Shown here piece after piece: positions 1 to 8,230 of a stretch of 13,040 nt of DNA. Numbering within the stretch: position 1 is the first letter of the stretch; the number at the start of each line of letters is the position of its first letter. This DNA comes from CAYHYG01 sp964360835 (GTDB lineage Bacteria > Patescibacteriota > Patescibacteriia > UBA1558 > 2-01-FULL-52-15), in the NCBI GenBank assembly GCA_964360835.1, contig CAYHYG010000029.1:1-13040 (forward strand). Direction: 5' to 3'. The position numbers were made by a program, and so were the translations under genes. Below the pieces are notes generated by a model. The model worked only from the letters and a program-made list of their open reading frames with translations. It was not told where the DNA came from and made no database searches.

Positions 1-277
1 CAGGATCAGGATAACCAAAGCGTTTTCTTATTTCAGCGTTTGTAATACCCTCAGGACTTTTCGTAAACAAAGTCATCATCGAGAGAGTGTTCAATCTTTG
101 AGATTTCAATTCCATTACTCCAAAGTCTGGCAGAGCAATATTGTTTTCAGTAATACCAAGATAGTCCTCTAGAGTTTTACCTATCCCAGTGTTGTGACTG
201 CGATTAGACTTAATCCACCCTTTTTTCGAGAGTTCTTGTAGTGCCTTCTTAATTTGGGATAATGTTCGTTTTTGCAT
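1..277 (-). CDS. MvaI/BcnI-type type II restriction endonuclease, N-terminal part (runs off left edge)
   Basis: Reading the minus strand from an ATG at 277-275 gives an open frame of 92 codons with no stop before the window edge. The protein begins MQKRTLSQIKKALQEL and continues with GWIKSNRSHNTGIGKTLEDY, then a LPDFGVMELKSQR segment at about residues 54-66. That arrangement matches the MvaI/BcnI restriction endonuclease family, where D-x(n)-ExK forms the metal-binding PD-(D/E)XK nuclease site. Here D56 (in PDFG) and E61-L-K63 are the likely catalytic residues. Known family members are single-chain enzymes that cut or nick CCWGG/CCSGG-type sites; the specificity of this one is not visible. 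No clear Shine-Dalgarno precedes the start. The C-terminal half and any partner methyltransferase would lie to the left of the window. The family call rests on recognised motifs, not on a search. Confidence 0.72.
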   Translation of the reverse strand, partial: MQKRTLSQIKKALQELSKKGWIKSNRSHNTGIGKTLEDYLGITENNIALPDFGVMELKSQRLNTLSMMTLFTKSPEGITNAEIRKRFGYPDP

Positions 278-347
278 ATTACTTTTGTCCAAGAACCCTT
301 ATTTTACCTCGGTTCAAACTTGGTAATCTGGCGGAGGCGGGAGGATT

Positions 348-386
348 CCCTTCGACTCATCGAGCTTAGCTCGATTTCGCTCAGGG
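348..386. repeat. REP-like imperfect palindrome
   Basis: The stretch opens with CCCTTCGAC and closes with GCTCAGGG, and contains an inner near-perfect palindrome at 359-375 (ATCGAGC-TTA-GCTCGAT). The outer ends resemble the widespread 'CCTTCGAC...GCTCAGG' intergenic palindromes of many bacterial genomes. A second copy of the same core, in reverse orientation, is at 10844-10864. It lies 33 bases downstream of the tRNA-Ser 3' end and could act in transcript termination or processing. No transposase is present, so any mobility would be in trans. Confidence 0.6.
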
Positions 387-418
387 CAGGCGAACCTCTA
401 CTATCTATAAATATTCTC

Positions 419-509
419 TGGCGGAAGGGGCGAGATTCGAACTCGCGCTACCCTTACGGATATACCGCATTTCGAGTGCGGCGCCTTCGACCAACTCAGC
501 CACCCTTCC
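419..509 (-). tRNA. tRNA-Ser(CGA)
   Basis: On the minus strand the sequence folds as a class II tRNA. The 7-bp acceptor stem is GGAAGGG (509-503) with CCCTTCC (429-423). It is followed by a GGCTGAG D-arm start, an anticodon stem CCGCA/TGCGG with loop CTCGAAA (anticodon CGA, reading UCG), a long variable arm, and a T-arm GCGAG-TTCGAAT-CTCGC. The discriminator base is G (422), and CCA is encoded at 421-419. The long variable arm together with the CGA anticodon identifies a serine tRNA. It faces away from the pilus operon, toward the restriction gene. Confidence 0.95.
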
Positions 510-532
510 GCGCCAGCGTAACTTGCCACGCC

Positions 533-561
533 AGCATACGCTATTGCGGAAATTTAGGCAA
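533..561 (-). promoter_or_regulatory. Candidate promoter of tRNA-Ser
   Basis: Minus-strand hexamers TTGCCT (561-556) and TATGCT (538-533) are separated by 17 bases. Each matches the sigma-70 consensus at 4 of 6 positions. Transcription would start near 526, about 17 bases ahead of the tRNA. It is a reasonable but not strong match. Confidence 0.4.
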
Positions 562-597
562 TATGGTCTAAAATAGCGCACACAAAGTTTGCATTTG

Positions 598-606
598 TGC
601 TATAAT
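598..606 (+). promoter_or_regulatory. Extended -10 promoter of the pilus operon
   Basis: TGCTATAAT is a perfect -10 hexamer with the TGn extension, which can work without a good -35. The bases at the expected -35 (about 578-583) do not match consensus. Transcription would start near 613, leaving a leader of about 80 bases that is very T-rich from 646 to 691 and has no Shine-Dalgarno site before the pilB ATG. Confidence 0.55.
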
Positions 607-692
607 TTAACGGAATTCGCAACAATAATGTCTGAAAAGATTTAGTTTTTGACTTGTAGTTTTGAGCTTTGAATTTTTAGTTTTTATTTTCT

Positions 693-2417
693 ATGTCTTA
701 CTTGCCGATTTCCCAGGAGGAAGTCAAAAAAATACTGCTGGAAGCCGGTGCCATCAAGGAAGATGACTGGACCCAGGCAGAATACAACGCCCAACGTCGT
801 CGTCGCGGCGTGGAAGAAATTTTGATCGAGCGGGCGGTCATTGCAGAGCAGTATTTGTTTGAACTCATTGGTGATAAAATCGGCTTTCCTTACGTCAATC
901 TGCGCAAACATAAGCTTGATACCAAGGTTTTGGCGGAATTGCCGGATAAGGTCGTGCTCCAAGCCAAAGCCGTGCCCTTTGAACTGGAGGGAGAGAAGCT
1001 TAAGGTGGCTTTCGTGAAGCCCAAGAGTCAGCGTTCTCTGGATTTAGTCAAACAAGCGACCAGACGAGAGGTGATTCCCTATCTGACAACAGTCAAGGGT
1101 TTTCGTTTCGCCTCACGATTGTACGAAAAAAACATCAAAGAAGAGCTGGCCGATCTTCTGGGGTCAAAAATATCCAAAAACATCGATTTGCCGCAGGTGG
1201 AAATCCCAATTATTCAGATTGTCGACACCATATTGGAATACGCCTTGTATGAACAGGCTTCAGACATTCACATTGAAGCATTACCTGATGCTGTCGTTGT
1301 CCGTTTCCGTATTGATGGCGACCTGATCGATAAGTCAGAATTGCCCATATCTGTCCATGATGCCTTGGTAGCCCGTATCAAGATTTTGGCTAATTTACGT
1401 ATCGACGAACACCGAGTGCCTCAGGACGGCCGCTTTTCCTTCAAGATTGAGGATGAAGAAGACTCGGTACGTGTTTCGGTTATACCGGCTTTTTTCGGTG
1501 AAAAGGTAGTCATGCGTTTATTGACTGATGAAGCTCAGAATTTAAATCTTGAAGATTTGGGTTTTAGTGATAAAAATATTGAAATCATGCATCGTCAGAT
1601 CAAGAAGCCATTTGGCATGATCCTGGTCGTCGGTCCGACCGGCTCTGGTAAAACAACGACGCTGTACTCTGTCCTGAATATCCTCAACACTGAAGACGTC
1701 AATATCTCTACTATTGAGGATCCAATTGAATACGGTATTCGTCGCGTCAATCAGACGCAAGTCAATACTATTGCCGGCTATGATTTTACCTCTGGTTTGC
1801 GCTCACTCCTACGTCAGGATCCAGACATCATCATGATCGGAGAAATCCGTGATGGCGACACGGCGCAGATTTCTGTCAGGGCGGCTCTGACCGGACACTT
1901 GGTTTTATCAACACTACACACCAATAATGCGGCCGGCGCCCCGCCGCGTCTACTTGATATGGATGTTGAACCATTTTTGGTAGCTTCTACTCTCAACTTG
2001 GTACTAGCTCAACGTCTGGTGCGACGCATCTGTCTGGATTGCATTGAGAGTTATCAGTTGTCTGCTGACCAGCTCAAAAGTTTGTCGATTGAATTTAAAC
2101 TAGATCAGGTGCTGGTACGATTTAAAGAACTAGGAATCATCGAGGCAGCCATCCAGAGTTTTTCTGAGTTAACCTTTTACCATGGCAAGGGCTGTGGTCG
2201 TTGTCATGACTCTGGTTATGAAGGTCGTATCGGTGTCATGGAGCTGATGGAAAATACCCCACCGGTGCAAGAAGCCATCGTTAAGCGGGTTAGCTCCGCC
2301 GATTTGGAAAAAATAGCTGTTGCCAGTGGTATGGTGACCATCGTGGAAGATGGCTTGCGTAAAGCTTTGCTAGGTATGACCACTATTGAGGAAGTATTGC
2401 GTATCAAACGCGAATAA
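693..2417 (+). CDS. pilB: Type IV pilus assembly ATPase PilB (GspE/PulE family)
   Basis: Cytoplasmic hexameric ATPase that powers pilin polymerisation at the inner-membrane pilus base. All 574 residues are present. An N-terminal MshEN/T2SSE_N-type domain (about 1-140) precedes the catalytic domain. Walker A GPTGSGKT is at 314-321, the Asp box TIEDPIEYG at about 340, Walker B PDIIMIGEIRD near 377, and the His box TGHLVLSTLHTNN near 400. A zinc-binding tetracysteine is formed by C447, C450, C501 and C504, typical of the PilB/GspE assembly side and absent from the retraction ATPase PilT. The ATG at 693 has only a T-rich stretch before it and no Shine-Dalgarno, but the following residues fit the family start. 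It heads the operon, and the next gene begins 3 bases after its stop. No pilT is seen in the window. Confidence 0.95.
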   Translation: MSYLPISQEEVKKILLEAGAIKEDDWTQAEYNAQRRRRGVEEILIERAVIAEQYLFELIGDKIGFPYVNLRKHKLDTKVLAELPDKVVLQAKAVPFELEGEKLKVAFVKPKSQRSLDLVKQATRREVIPYLTTVKGFRFASRLYEKNIKEELADLLGSKISKNIDLPQVEIPIIQIVDTILEYALYEQASDIHIEALPDAVVVRFRIDGDLIDKSELPISVHDALVARIKILANLRIDEHRVPQDGRFSFKIEDEEDSVRVSVIPAFFGEKVVMRLLTDEAQNLNLEDLGFSDKNIEIMHRQIKKPFGMILVVGPTGSGKTTTLYSVLNILNTEDVNISTIEDPIEYGIRRVNQTQVNTIAGYDFTSGLRSLLRQDPDIIMIGEIRDGDTAQISVRAALTGHLVLSTLHTNNAAGAPPRLLDMDVEPFLVASTLNLVLAQRLVRRICLDCIESYQLSADQLKSLSIEFKLDQVLVRFKELGIIEAAIQSFSELTFYHGKGCGRCHDSGYEGRIGVMELMENTPPVQEAIVKRVSSADLEKIAVASGMVTIVEDGLRKALLGMTTIEEVLRIKRE

Positions 2418-2420
2418 CTT

Positions 2421-3632
2421 ATGGAATATTTTGGACCACAACATAATCAAATTGATAAGGAAAAGCTGGAGCGAGAAGCCAGCGAACAGCCCAATACCTT
2501 AGTAGCGCAACAAATGGCCGCCAGACAGGAACAGGCCAAAAAAGAAAAAGAGCGCAAAAGATTATTGAAACCTAGACGTCTCTCTGGTCACGTTAGTTTG
2601 TCAGAGAAGATGGTTTTGCTTGATAACATGGCCACTATGTTGAAAGCCGGGTTACCATTGGCGGCGACACTGAACACTCTGGGTGAGGAAATGAAAAATA
2701 AATATCTGAAGTCAGTTCTAGCTGAGCTGAAACGTCAGGTGGAAAATGGAGAACTATTGTCGACCGGAATGAAGCACTACCCCAAAGTATTTCCTGAGAT
2801 ATTAGTAGCCACTATCGAGGTTGGGGAGTCATCCGGTCTTCTAGCTGAAGTGCTGGGACACCTGGCTCTGATGCTCAAGTCAGAGAAAGAATTACGTAGT
2901 AAAGTTATCAGCGCTCTGATGTATCCGTCCGTGGTCCTGATTGCTCTCATAGGAGTCAGTCTGCTTTTGGCTCTGATGGTTTTCCCCAAATTGATTGAAA
3001 TTTTTATTGACGCGGGCGTGGCCTTACCGCCGGTATTGGTTATTGTACAGACGATTGTCTATATTCTGACCAATTACTATTATCTGGTCATTGGGGTGGT
3101 AGTGCTCATCGTCGTATTGTTGCCCATGATCTTCCGTCTACCCAAACCACGAGCCTGGCTACACTGGCGGTTGCTTTATTTACCTTTGGCCGGCCCACTG
3201 ATACGCGAGATCAACCTTACTCGCTTTAGCGGTAACCTGCGTGTTCTTCTGACAGCTGGTCTGCCTATTATCAAATCATTAGAGACGGTCGCTCGTACTT
3301 TGGGTAATCTATCATTTCGCTCCACGGTCATAACTATGGCCGATGAAATGGGTAAAGGGGTAGCTTTGCACGCTTCCTTGGCTCAACGACCACATCTTTT
3401 CCCCTCACTTATGGTACAGTTATGTAAAGTAGGAGAGGAGACAGGAGAATTGGATAATATCCTGACAAAAATTTCTGACTACTATAATACCAGAGTTAAT
3501 AATGTACTGACTAATCTGTCCACTATTATTGAACCGGTGTTATTGATCGTAGTCGGCGTGGCAGTCGGTTTTATCGCTGTTTCGGTCATCGGGCCAATTT
3601 ATGAGTTAACCAATAGTTTTGGTGATAGTTAA
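2421..3632 (+). CDS. pilC: Type IV pilus inner-membrane platform protein PilC (GspF family)
   Basis: Polytopic platform protein that couples the PilB motor to pilin insertion. It has 403 residues with two T2SSF repeats. The first runs from about 60 to 185 (SEKMVLLDNMATMLKAGLPL ... FPEILVATIEVGESSGLL), ending in a hydrophobic segment. The second runs from about 270 to 395 (LTRFSGNLRVLLTAGLPIIK ... LVQLCKVGEETGELDNIL, approximately), ending in the usual C-terminal membrane helix and EL-rich tail. The first 65 residues form a charged Lys/Glu/Arg-rich extension, as often precedes the first repeat. The ATG at 2421 follows the pilB stop by 3 bases, and the stop overlaps the next start by one base (TAATG), so translation is likely coupled. 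Confidence 0.94.
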   Translation: MEYFGPQHNQIDKEKLEREASEQPNTLVAQQMAARQEQAKKEKERKRLLKPRRLSGHVSLSEKMVLLDNMATMLKAGLPLAATLNTLGEEMKNKYLKSVLAELKRQVENGELLSTGMKHYPKVFPEILVATIEVGESSGLLAEVLGHLALMLKSEKELRSKVISALMYPSVVLIALIGVSLLLALMVFPKLIEIFIDAGVALPPVLVIVQTIVYILTNYYYLVIGVVVLIVVLLPMIFRLPKPRAWLHWRLLYLPLAGPLIREINLTRFSGNLRVLLTAGLPIIKSLETVARTLGNLSFRSTVITMADEMGKGVALHASLAQRPHLFPSLMVQLCKVGEETGELDNILTKISDYYNTRVNNVLTNLSTIIEPVLLIVVGVAVGFIAVSVIGPIYELTNSFGDS

Positions 3633-4093
3633 TGAATAAAGGTATTACTTTGTTAGAGATTTTATTTGCCATAGTGTTGATCACTATTGTAGTTGGAATT
3701 AGCGTTTCCAGCTATTCTGTCTATCAACGATCAATTCAGTTGCAAGCGGCACGTGATGGTCTGCGCAGTGTCGTGCACCAGGCCAGACAACGAGCCACCG
3801 CCAGTGCCGATAATCAGACTTGGGGCATTCAGCTTCGGGCCGATGGTTATACTATGTTTGCTGGCCCGACATTCACTACTGGTGGGGCTGGGAATATTGA
3901 TTATTCTTTCAGTGGCGCTATCATTGATAATTATCAAACTGCTTTCAGTGACGGGGCTATCAGTACTTCTAGTATTATTTTCCAAAAACAAAGCGGTCTA
4001 CCAACACTGTCAGGATCTGTTATCTTACGGCCGGCAAATAGTCTCACACCTACAACCTCAGTGACCATTTTAAGCTCAGGAGCCATAGAATAA
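3632..4093 (+). CDS. Type IV prepilin-like protein (minor pilin, FimT/GspH-like)
   Basis: A 153-residue protein with a very short class III signal, MNKG, followed by ITLLEILFAIVLITIVVG. A prepilin peptidase would cut after G4, leaving I at +1 and the conserved glutamate at +5, then a hydrophobic helix of about 20 residues. The rest (about 35-153) is a small globular domain rich in Ser, Thr and Gly, with the R-x(2)-VHQARQRA type helix seen in FimT/GspH-like minor pilins. It is likely an initiator or minor subunit; whether it is the major pilin cannot be decided here. It overlaps the pilC stop by one base. Confidence 0.85.
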   Translation: MNKGITLLEILFAIVLITIVVGISVSSYSVYQRSIQLQAARDGLRSVVHQARQRATASADNQTWGIQLRADGYTMFAGPTFTTGGAGNIDYSFSGAIIDNYQTAFSDGAISTSSIIFQKQSGLPTLSGSVILRPANSLTPTTSVTILSSGAIE

Positions 4094-4097
4094 AGTG

Positions 4098-5987
4098 ATG
4101 AAAAGACGACAAGGATTTTCTTTAATCGAATTACTGATAGCCATTTCTTTTGTCAGTGTTTTGACAGTAGTCATTGTGCAAACAGGGTTACAAACCAGAG
4201 GACTACGTCGTCTGACAGCTGAACGTCTCGAGGCTTTGCTCTATGCTCAGGAAGCGATGGAAGTTTTTTCTCAAACAGACTGGAAAGACTTGCCTGCCGG
4301 ACAGTATCATCCCCAGCTAGCCACATCCAGCTGGCAGGTAGCTACTGGTACGGAAGTTTTGAATAATCGTTATACTCGCCTGGTGGAATTAAGCGATGTC
4401 TACCGAGCTAGTAGTACCAGAGATCAGATCTACGGACCAATAGTCACGAGCGGCGGCTATCTTGATCCTAATTCAAAAAAAATATCAGCACGCATATCTT
4501 GGCAAACGTTGAGTGGCGCTACCTCGACAGAAGTTATGGATAGCTATTTGGTTAATTGGCGAGCCTCGCGATTGCAACAGACTGACTGGAGTGGTGGTCC
4601 AGGTCAAACCGATTGGACAGATCCTACTAAATTTTTCTCCTCAGCTGAAGGAATTGAATACAGTATTCCGGGAATTCTCAGCTTAAAGATCGGTAACATC
4701 GATTGGAGTTACGCCTCCACCACCAGTTTTTTCAATACGCCAGGAAACTTTGATGATAATGACGTAGTCGCTAGAGATGGCGTAGCATATCTAGTGACCG
4801 AAAATAATCCTAGTGACGCTGAGCTATATATCATTGATATTTCAGATATAAATAATTTGACAGAAATGTCACGTTTGGATTTGAATGAGTCTCTGACAGC
4901 TGTAGCCAAGCAAGGGGATTATCTCTATATTTCTTCAGCCGATAATGCCGAGGAGCTAAAAGTAGTTGATGTCACTGATCCATATACCCCGACTCAGATC
5001 TTCTCCTATAATCTTCCTAGCAATACAGATACTTCTGATATTGCCATCACAGCTACCGAACTGTATATATCCCAGGGTACGAGTGTCCATTCATTTAGTT
5101 TGGCTAACCCTATCAACCCTGCTTATCTGGATACCTATACTATTAACGATCAGATTCATGGACTATTTGTAGCTGGAAATGTTCTCTATATGGCCACACA
5201 GGATGCCAGCAATGAAGTACAGTTTGTGAATATTACTGCACCGGCTAGCTTGGAGTTGTTTGGTACCTTTGATATTGTCGGTTCGGTCAAAGCTAACGAT
5301 GTCTACGCCGTTGGCTCGCGCGCTTATGTCTCGACTGATAATAATGGCGGGGCAGCTGAATATAATGTGATTGACATTAGCAATCCTTCATCACCACAGC
5401 TGCTAGGTGCTTATGAAGTTAACGAAACTGTTTTCTCCAGCGTGGTGATCGGTGATTTTGCTCTCATAGGTTCAAACTTTCTTGACGAAGAATTGATAGT
5501 TCTGGATGTGGCCAACCCGGCGGCAATTCAACCGGTTAGCGGTTTTGATCTCTTTGGTAAAATTCTTGGCATGACAACCAACTGTAGTACCATCTATGCC
5601 GCCACCTCAGGCAATCAAGGTGAATTTTTCGTGATTTCTACTGGTCTTCTGGATTGTGATATTGCCAGTAGTGGTTTTCTTGAATCCTCAACCTTTGATA
5701 CAGGCTCTGACACCGTCGAATATAACTGGTTATCTTGGCGCGAAACGGGGACAGCGGAGACTGATGTTACGTTACAGCTAGCCACTAGTGACTCACCTTC
5801 CGGCCCGTGGAATTATATTGGTCCTGATGGCAGTTCTTCTACTTATTACATCAATGCGGTTAAGGAGTTTATTCCTTATTTCGTACACAAAGACCAACGT
5901 TACTTTCGTTATAGGGCCTACCTGTCGACTGAGGCGGCCTATGACGTTCCTATTGTTGAAGATATAACGGTTAGCTATTCATTATGA
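4098..5987 (+). CDS. Large prepilin with LVIVD-type beta-propeller (candidate pilus adhesin)
   Basis: The start was set at ATG 4098 (629 residues). A GTG one codon earlier is possible. AGGAG at 4078-4082 is rather far from both. The N-terminus MKRRQG, then FSLIELLIAI, is a textbook class III prepilin site with Glu at +5. Residues about 30-200 look like a pilin-type globular part. Six clear LVIVD-like repeats of the form 'l-x-VIDISNPxxPxxxxxY' begin near residues 244, 287, 330, 374, 422 and 466, with a partial seventh near 510, spaced 43-48 residues apart. This predicts a seven-bladed propeller. The final 100 residues (about 525-629) form a separate beta-rich domain. A prepilin with a propeller resembles, in layout, tip-located minor pilins that display adhesion domains. 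That role is inference. Its stop overlaps the next start (ATGA). Confidence 0.82.
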   Translation: MKRRQGFSLIELLIAISFVSVLTVVIVQTGLQTRGLRRLTAERLEALLYAQEAMEVFSQTDWKDLPAGQYHPQLATSSWQVATGTEVLNNRYTRLVELSDVYRASSTRDQIYGPIVTSGGYLDPNSKKISARISWQTLSGATSTEVMDSYLVNWRASRLQQTDWSGGPGQTDWTDPTKFFSSAEGIEYSIPGILSLKIGNIDWSYASTTSFFNTPGNFDDNDVVARDGVAYLVTENNPSDAELYIIDISDINNLTEMSRLDLNESLTAVAKQGDYLYISSADNAEELKVVDVTDPYTPTQIFSYNLPSNTDTSDIAITATELYISQGTSVHSFSLANPINPAYLDTYTINDQIHGLFVAGNVLYMATQDASNEVQFVNITAPASLELFGTFDIVGSVKANDVYAVGSRAYVSTDNNGGAAEYNVIDISNPSSPQLLGAYEVNETVFSSVVIGDFALIGSNFLDEELIVLDVANPAAIQPVSGFDLFGKILGMTTNCSTIYAATSGNQGEFFVISTGLLDCDIASSGFLESSTFDTGSDTVEYNWLSWRETGTAETDVTLQLATSDSPSGPWNYIGPDGSSSTYYINAVKEFIPYFVHKDQRYFRYRAYLSTEAAYDVPIVEDITVSYSL

Positions 5988-6499
5988 AATCGAAATCACG
6001 ACAAGGTTTTTCTTTTATCGAGATACTGATATATTTATTTATTTCATCTTTACTACTGGCATTGCTTAGTACTATGATTTGGAATACATTACGAGCCAAC
6101 CGGACCTACAAAGCCGAAGAGGCCATCATACAGAACGCACAATTTATCATGAACTTCAGCGCGCAGCAGATACGGCCAGTCTATTCTATTGCGGACATCA
6201 GACCTGATCCGGCTACAGCTCGTTTCTATACCAGTAGCTCCACCGCCCAATGGTTTACTATCGTCAAAGACAATAATAACCTGATGCAAACATTTAGCTC
6301 CAGTTCTCCTAGTACTCAGCTTAACAGTGCTTCTGTAGCTGTGACGGAATTTATTCTGACGCCGATTTTCGATGACCTAGCCAGTAGTACGGTTGAAGGA
6401 GTGCGTCTGCGTCTGCGTTTGTCATCTACGAATGCTTCCGAATCAGTGCCGTTATTAGAAAAGACATTTGAAACCTATGTTGGTATTAGCTCTAGATAA
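5984..6499 (+). CDS. Type IV prepilin-like minor pilin (PilW/GspJ-like)
   Basis: A 171-residue protein beginning MKSKSRQG, then FSFIEILIYLFISSLLLALL. The peptidase would cut after G8, giving F at +1 and the conserved E at +5, followed by a membrane helix. The C-terminal part contains 'EGVRLRLRLSSTNASES', a beta-strand pattern typical of PilW/GspJ-like minor pilins, where a variable-versus-reference comparison of strands is common. It starts inside the stop of the propeller prepilin (ATGA overlap), which implies coupled translation and matched expression. The assignment to PilW/GspJ is by size, position and motif, and is not certain. Confidence 0.82.
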   Translation: MKSKSRQGFSFIEILIYLFISSLLLALLSTMIWNTLRANRTYKAEEAIIQNAQFIMNFSAQQIRPVYSIADIRPDPATARFYTSSSTAQWFTIVKDNNNLMQTFSSSSPSTQLNSASVAVTEFILTPIFDDLASSTVEGVRLRLRLSSTNASESVPLLEKTFETYVGISSR

Positions 6500-6890
6500 A
6501 AAAGAAAATAATCGTGGAGCCACTGCTTTGTTGGCAGTTTTAGCTACCAGTGTGATCATTGTGATAATCTCATTGTCTATGGTCAATCTGGGTTATGGTC
6601 TGTATTCACAACAGCGTAATTATGGCGGCATTGTTGATACCTATTATCTGACTCGGGCCGGTCTAGATGAAGCTATGTTTCAGTTAAAAAAAGAACCGGA
6701 ACGGCTCTTGTTCTCGGATCTAACTTTGGGTAGTAGTACTGTCCAGCGATTTTTTGCGAACACTGGCTGTGTCACTAATTGTCCGGTAGTGATTGAAGCT
6801 TTGAGCACCTCTAGTCTGGCCTCGGAGAAACTACAATACAGTTGTAGTGATACGATCACTGACTGTGTCTACGAGCGATTAATACCTTAG
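6477..6890 (+). CDS. PilX/GspK-like minor pilus protein
   Basis: The N-terminus reads ENNRGATALLAVLATSVIIV after a short leader. This is the pattern of PilX/GspK-like proteins, in which RG precedes a hydrophobic helix and the +5 Glu is missing. ATG 6477 was chosen (137 residues). A TTG nine bases earlier is less likely. The start lies inside the preceding gene (stop 6497-6499), so translation is probably by coupling, and no Shine-Dalgarno is visible. The helix is followed by 'YYLTRAGLDEAMFQLKK', which resembles the A-ExG-x(n) segment after the helix in PilX proteins. Four cysteines near the C-terminus (C..NC ... C..DC) could form disulfides outside the cell. It is the last gene of the operon and overlaps the convergent neighbour by 4 bases. 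Confidence 0.7.
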   Translation: MLVLALDKKENNRGATALLAVLATSVIIVIISLSMVNLGYGLYSQQRNYGGIVDTYYLTRAGLDEAMFQLKKEPERLLFSDLTLGSSTVQRFFANTGCVTNCPVVIEALSTSSLASEKLQYSCSDTITDCVYERLIP

Positions 6891-8230
6891 GCAATTGCTT
6901 CGGATTTTTTTACTGTTTGATGTGATTGAGAAACTTTAATAGTCAAGAAGAGAAGTAACCAGAATAGAATTGATAAATCGTTTTTGAAATAGGGCACGTC
7001 CACCAGTCCGTGGATAAACCAGGTCAACCAGGCGGCGCGCAAGCCCCAGAGTAGGGTAGAATCAACTACCTGATTTTTTTTATCCCAGAGTCTCTGTATG
7101 ATTCTGACAAATAACCAACAGAAAGCTAGTAAGCCCAACAGTCCGAGTTCAACCCAAAAATTGAGAAATAAGGAATGGGGGTAGAGAAAAATTTCTAACC
7201 ATTGGTTTTTATGATAAGGAGTCAGCCCTTGTTGGTAGCCTGACAATCCACTACCCCAGAATGGACGATCTGCCAGCAGAGCTGAAGTCTCTTGCCATTG
7301 ATTTATCCTAACCTCCAGAGAGCTAGAGTTTAGATTGAGTTCTTGTCGCTGTACACGGTTGATAGTCATTTGCCAGTTCTGTCGCCAGTCAGACCAGAAG
7401 CTTATAGTCATCATCACAGCTACCAGTAACATAATTATAGCCGGTCGCAATTCTTTTCGACGCCAGAGCAGATAGAGCGCAGTGATACCAAGTGCTATCA
7501 AAGCCCCGGTAGTCTGTGCCCAGAAGATAATACTCAGACCGCTAATGATGACGATTAGGCTCCAGACAAACCATGAGCGGCTTACCCTTCGACTTAGCTG
7601 TCCTAAATAAAAAGCTACGATGGGCGCTACTAGCAGACTAATCGCATTAGGATAACCAAAGACAGAGGTAATTCTTCGGCCTGAAGCTGCTTGCCAAGCT
7701 TCCGGTATGCCCCAACCGCTGAGCCATTGTGTCAGAGCTAGCGGTAGGAGACTGACGACCAAAACTCCCAGAGCAATAATTAATAATTTAATATCCTTTG
7801 GCCAGCGGAACAGATAAAGAACTAAAAGAAAGAAGGTAATAGCTTCTAGAAAATAGGCTTTCCAGATGCCCCAAGCTGCGGAAGTCTGGCCAGCGATAAA
7901 TATGGCCACAAAGGAAGTAACTAAGATCAAAGCAATCGGCGAGCGTAAATCCTTCGGTACTGGATTGTCCTGCCCAGGTCGTAAGGAAAAATTTAATCGA
8001 GTAAGAATTTTTTCACGCCAGAGCCAGACAATGATACAAAGTAGTATCATTACTTCCAGCATAGTCAAAGGAATGCCGGCTACTGACAGACGTACAACAT
8101 AAGTTGGCAATGATACAACTGTCAGCAAGACTGCCAAGCGCAGGTTTCTCCAGCTCAGGCAGCCAAAAAGAAAAAAACAGAACCAGATGGCTAGAGAGGG
8201 AAGTGTTACTGCTAGCAGATTTATGACCAT
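6887..8230 (-). CDS. O-antigen ligase/polymerase-like membrane protein (Wzy_C family)
   Basis: A 447-residue polytopic protein with about ten or more hydrophobic segments. The large extracytoplasmic loop holds the Wzy_C signature: RPFWGSG at 322-328, YPHS at 350-353 and a conserved E361 in the following helix, then LGLLGLLAF. Family members join or polymerise undecaprenyl-linked glycans at the outer face of the inner membrane, either ligating O-antigen to lipid A (WaaL) or linking repeats (Wzy). In a cell envelope without clear LPS, a polymerase or glycan-transfer role is as likely. The ATG (8230) lies within the last codons of the flippase gene, so the two are co-translated. It converges on the pilus operon with no room for a terminator between the coding ends. 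Confidence 0.85.
   Translation of the reverse strand: MVINLLAVTLPSLAIWFCFFLFGCLSWRNLRLAVLLTVVSLPTYVVRLSVAGIPLTMLEVMILLCIIVWLWREKILTRLNFSLRPGQDNPVPKDLRSPIALILVTSFVAIFIAGQTSAAWGIWKAYFLEAITFFLLVLYLFRWPKDIKLLIIALGVLVVSLLPLALTQWLSGWGIPEAWQAASGRRITSVFGYPNAISLLVAPIVAFYLGQLSRRVSRSWFVWSLIVIISGLSIIFWAQTTGALIALGITALYLLWRRKELRPAIIMLLVAVMMTISFWSDWRQNWQMTINRVQRQELNLNSSSLEVRINQWQETSALLADRPFWGSGLSGYQQGLTPYHKNQWLEIFLYPHSLFLNFWVELGLLGLLAFCWLFVRIIQRLWDKKNQVVDSTLLWGLRAAWLTWFIHGLVDVPYFKNDLSILFWLLLFLTIKVSQSHQTVKKSEAIA

Noticed and set aside
272..571. A 99-codon plus-strand frame
   Set aside because: It crosses the tRNA-Ser gene and the REP-like repeat and has no protein family signal.
628..645. A five-codon frame (MSEKI) in the pilB leader
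   Set aside because: It has no ribosome site and is too short to tell from chance.
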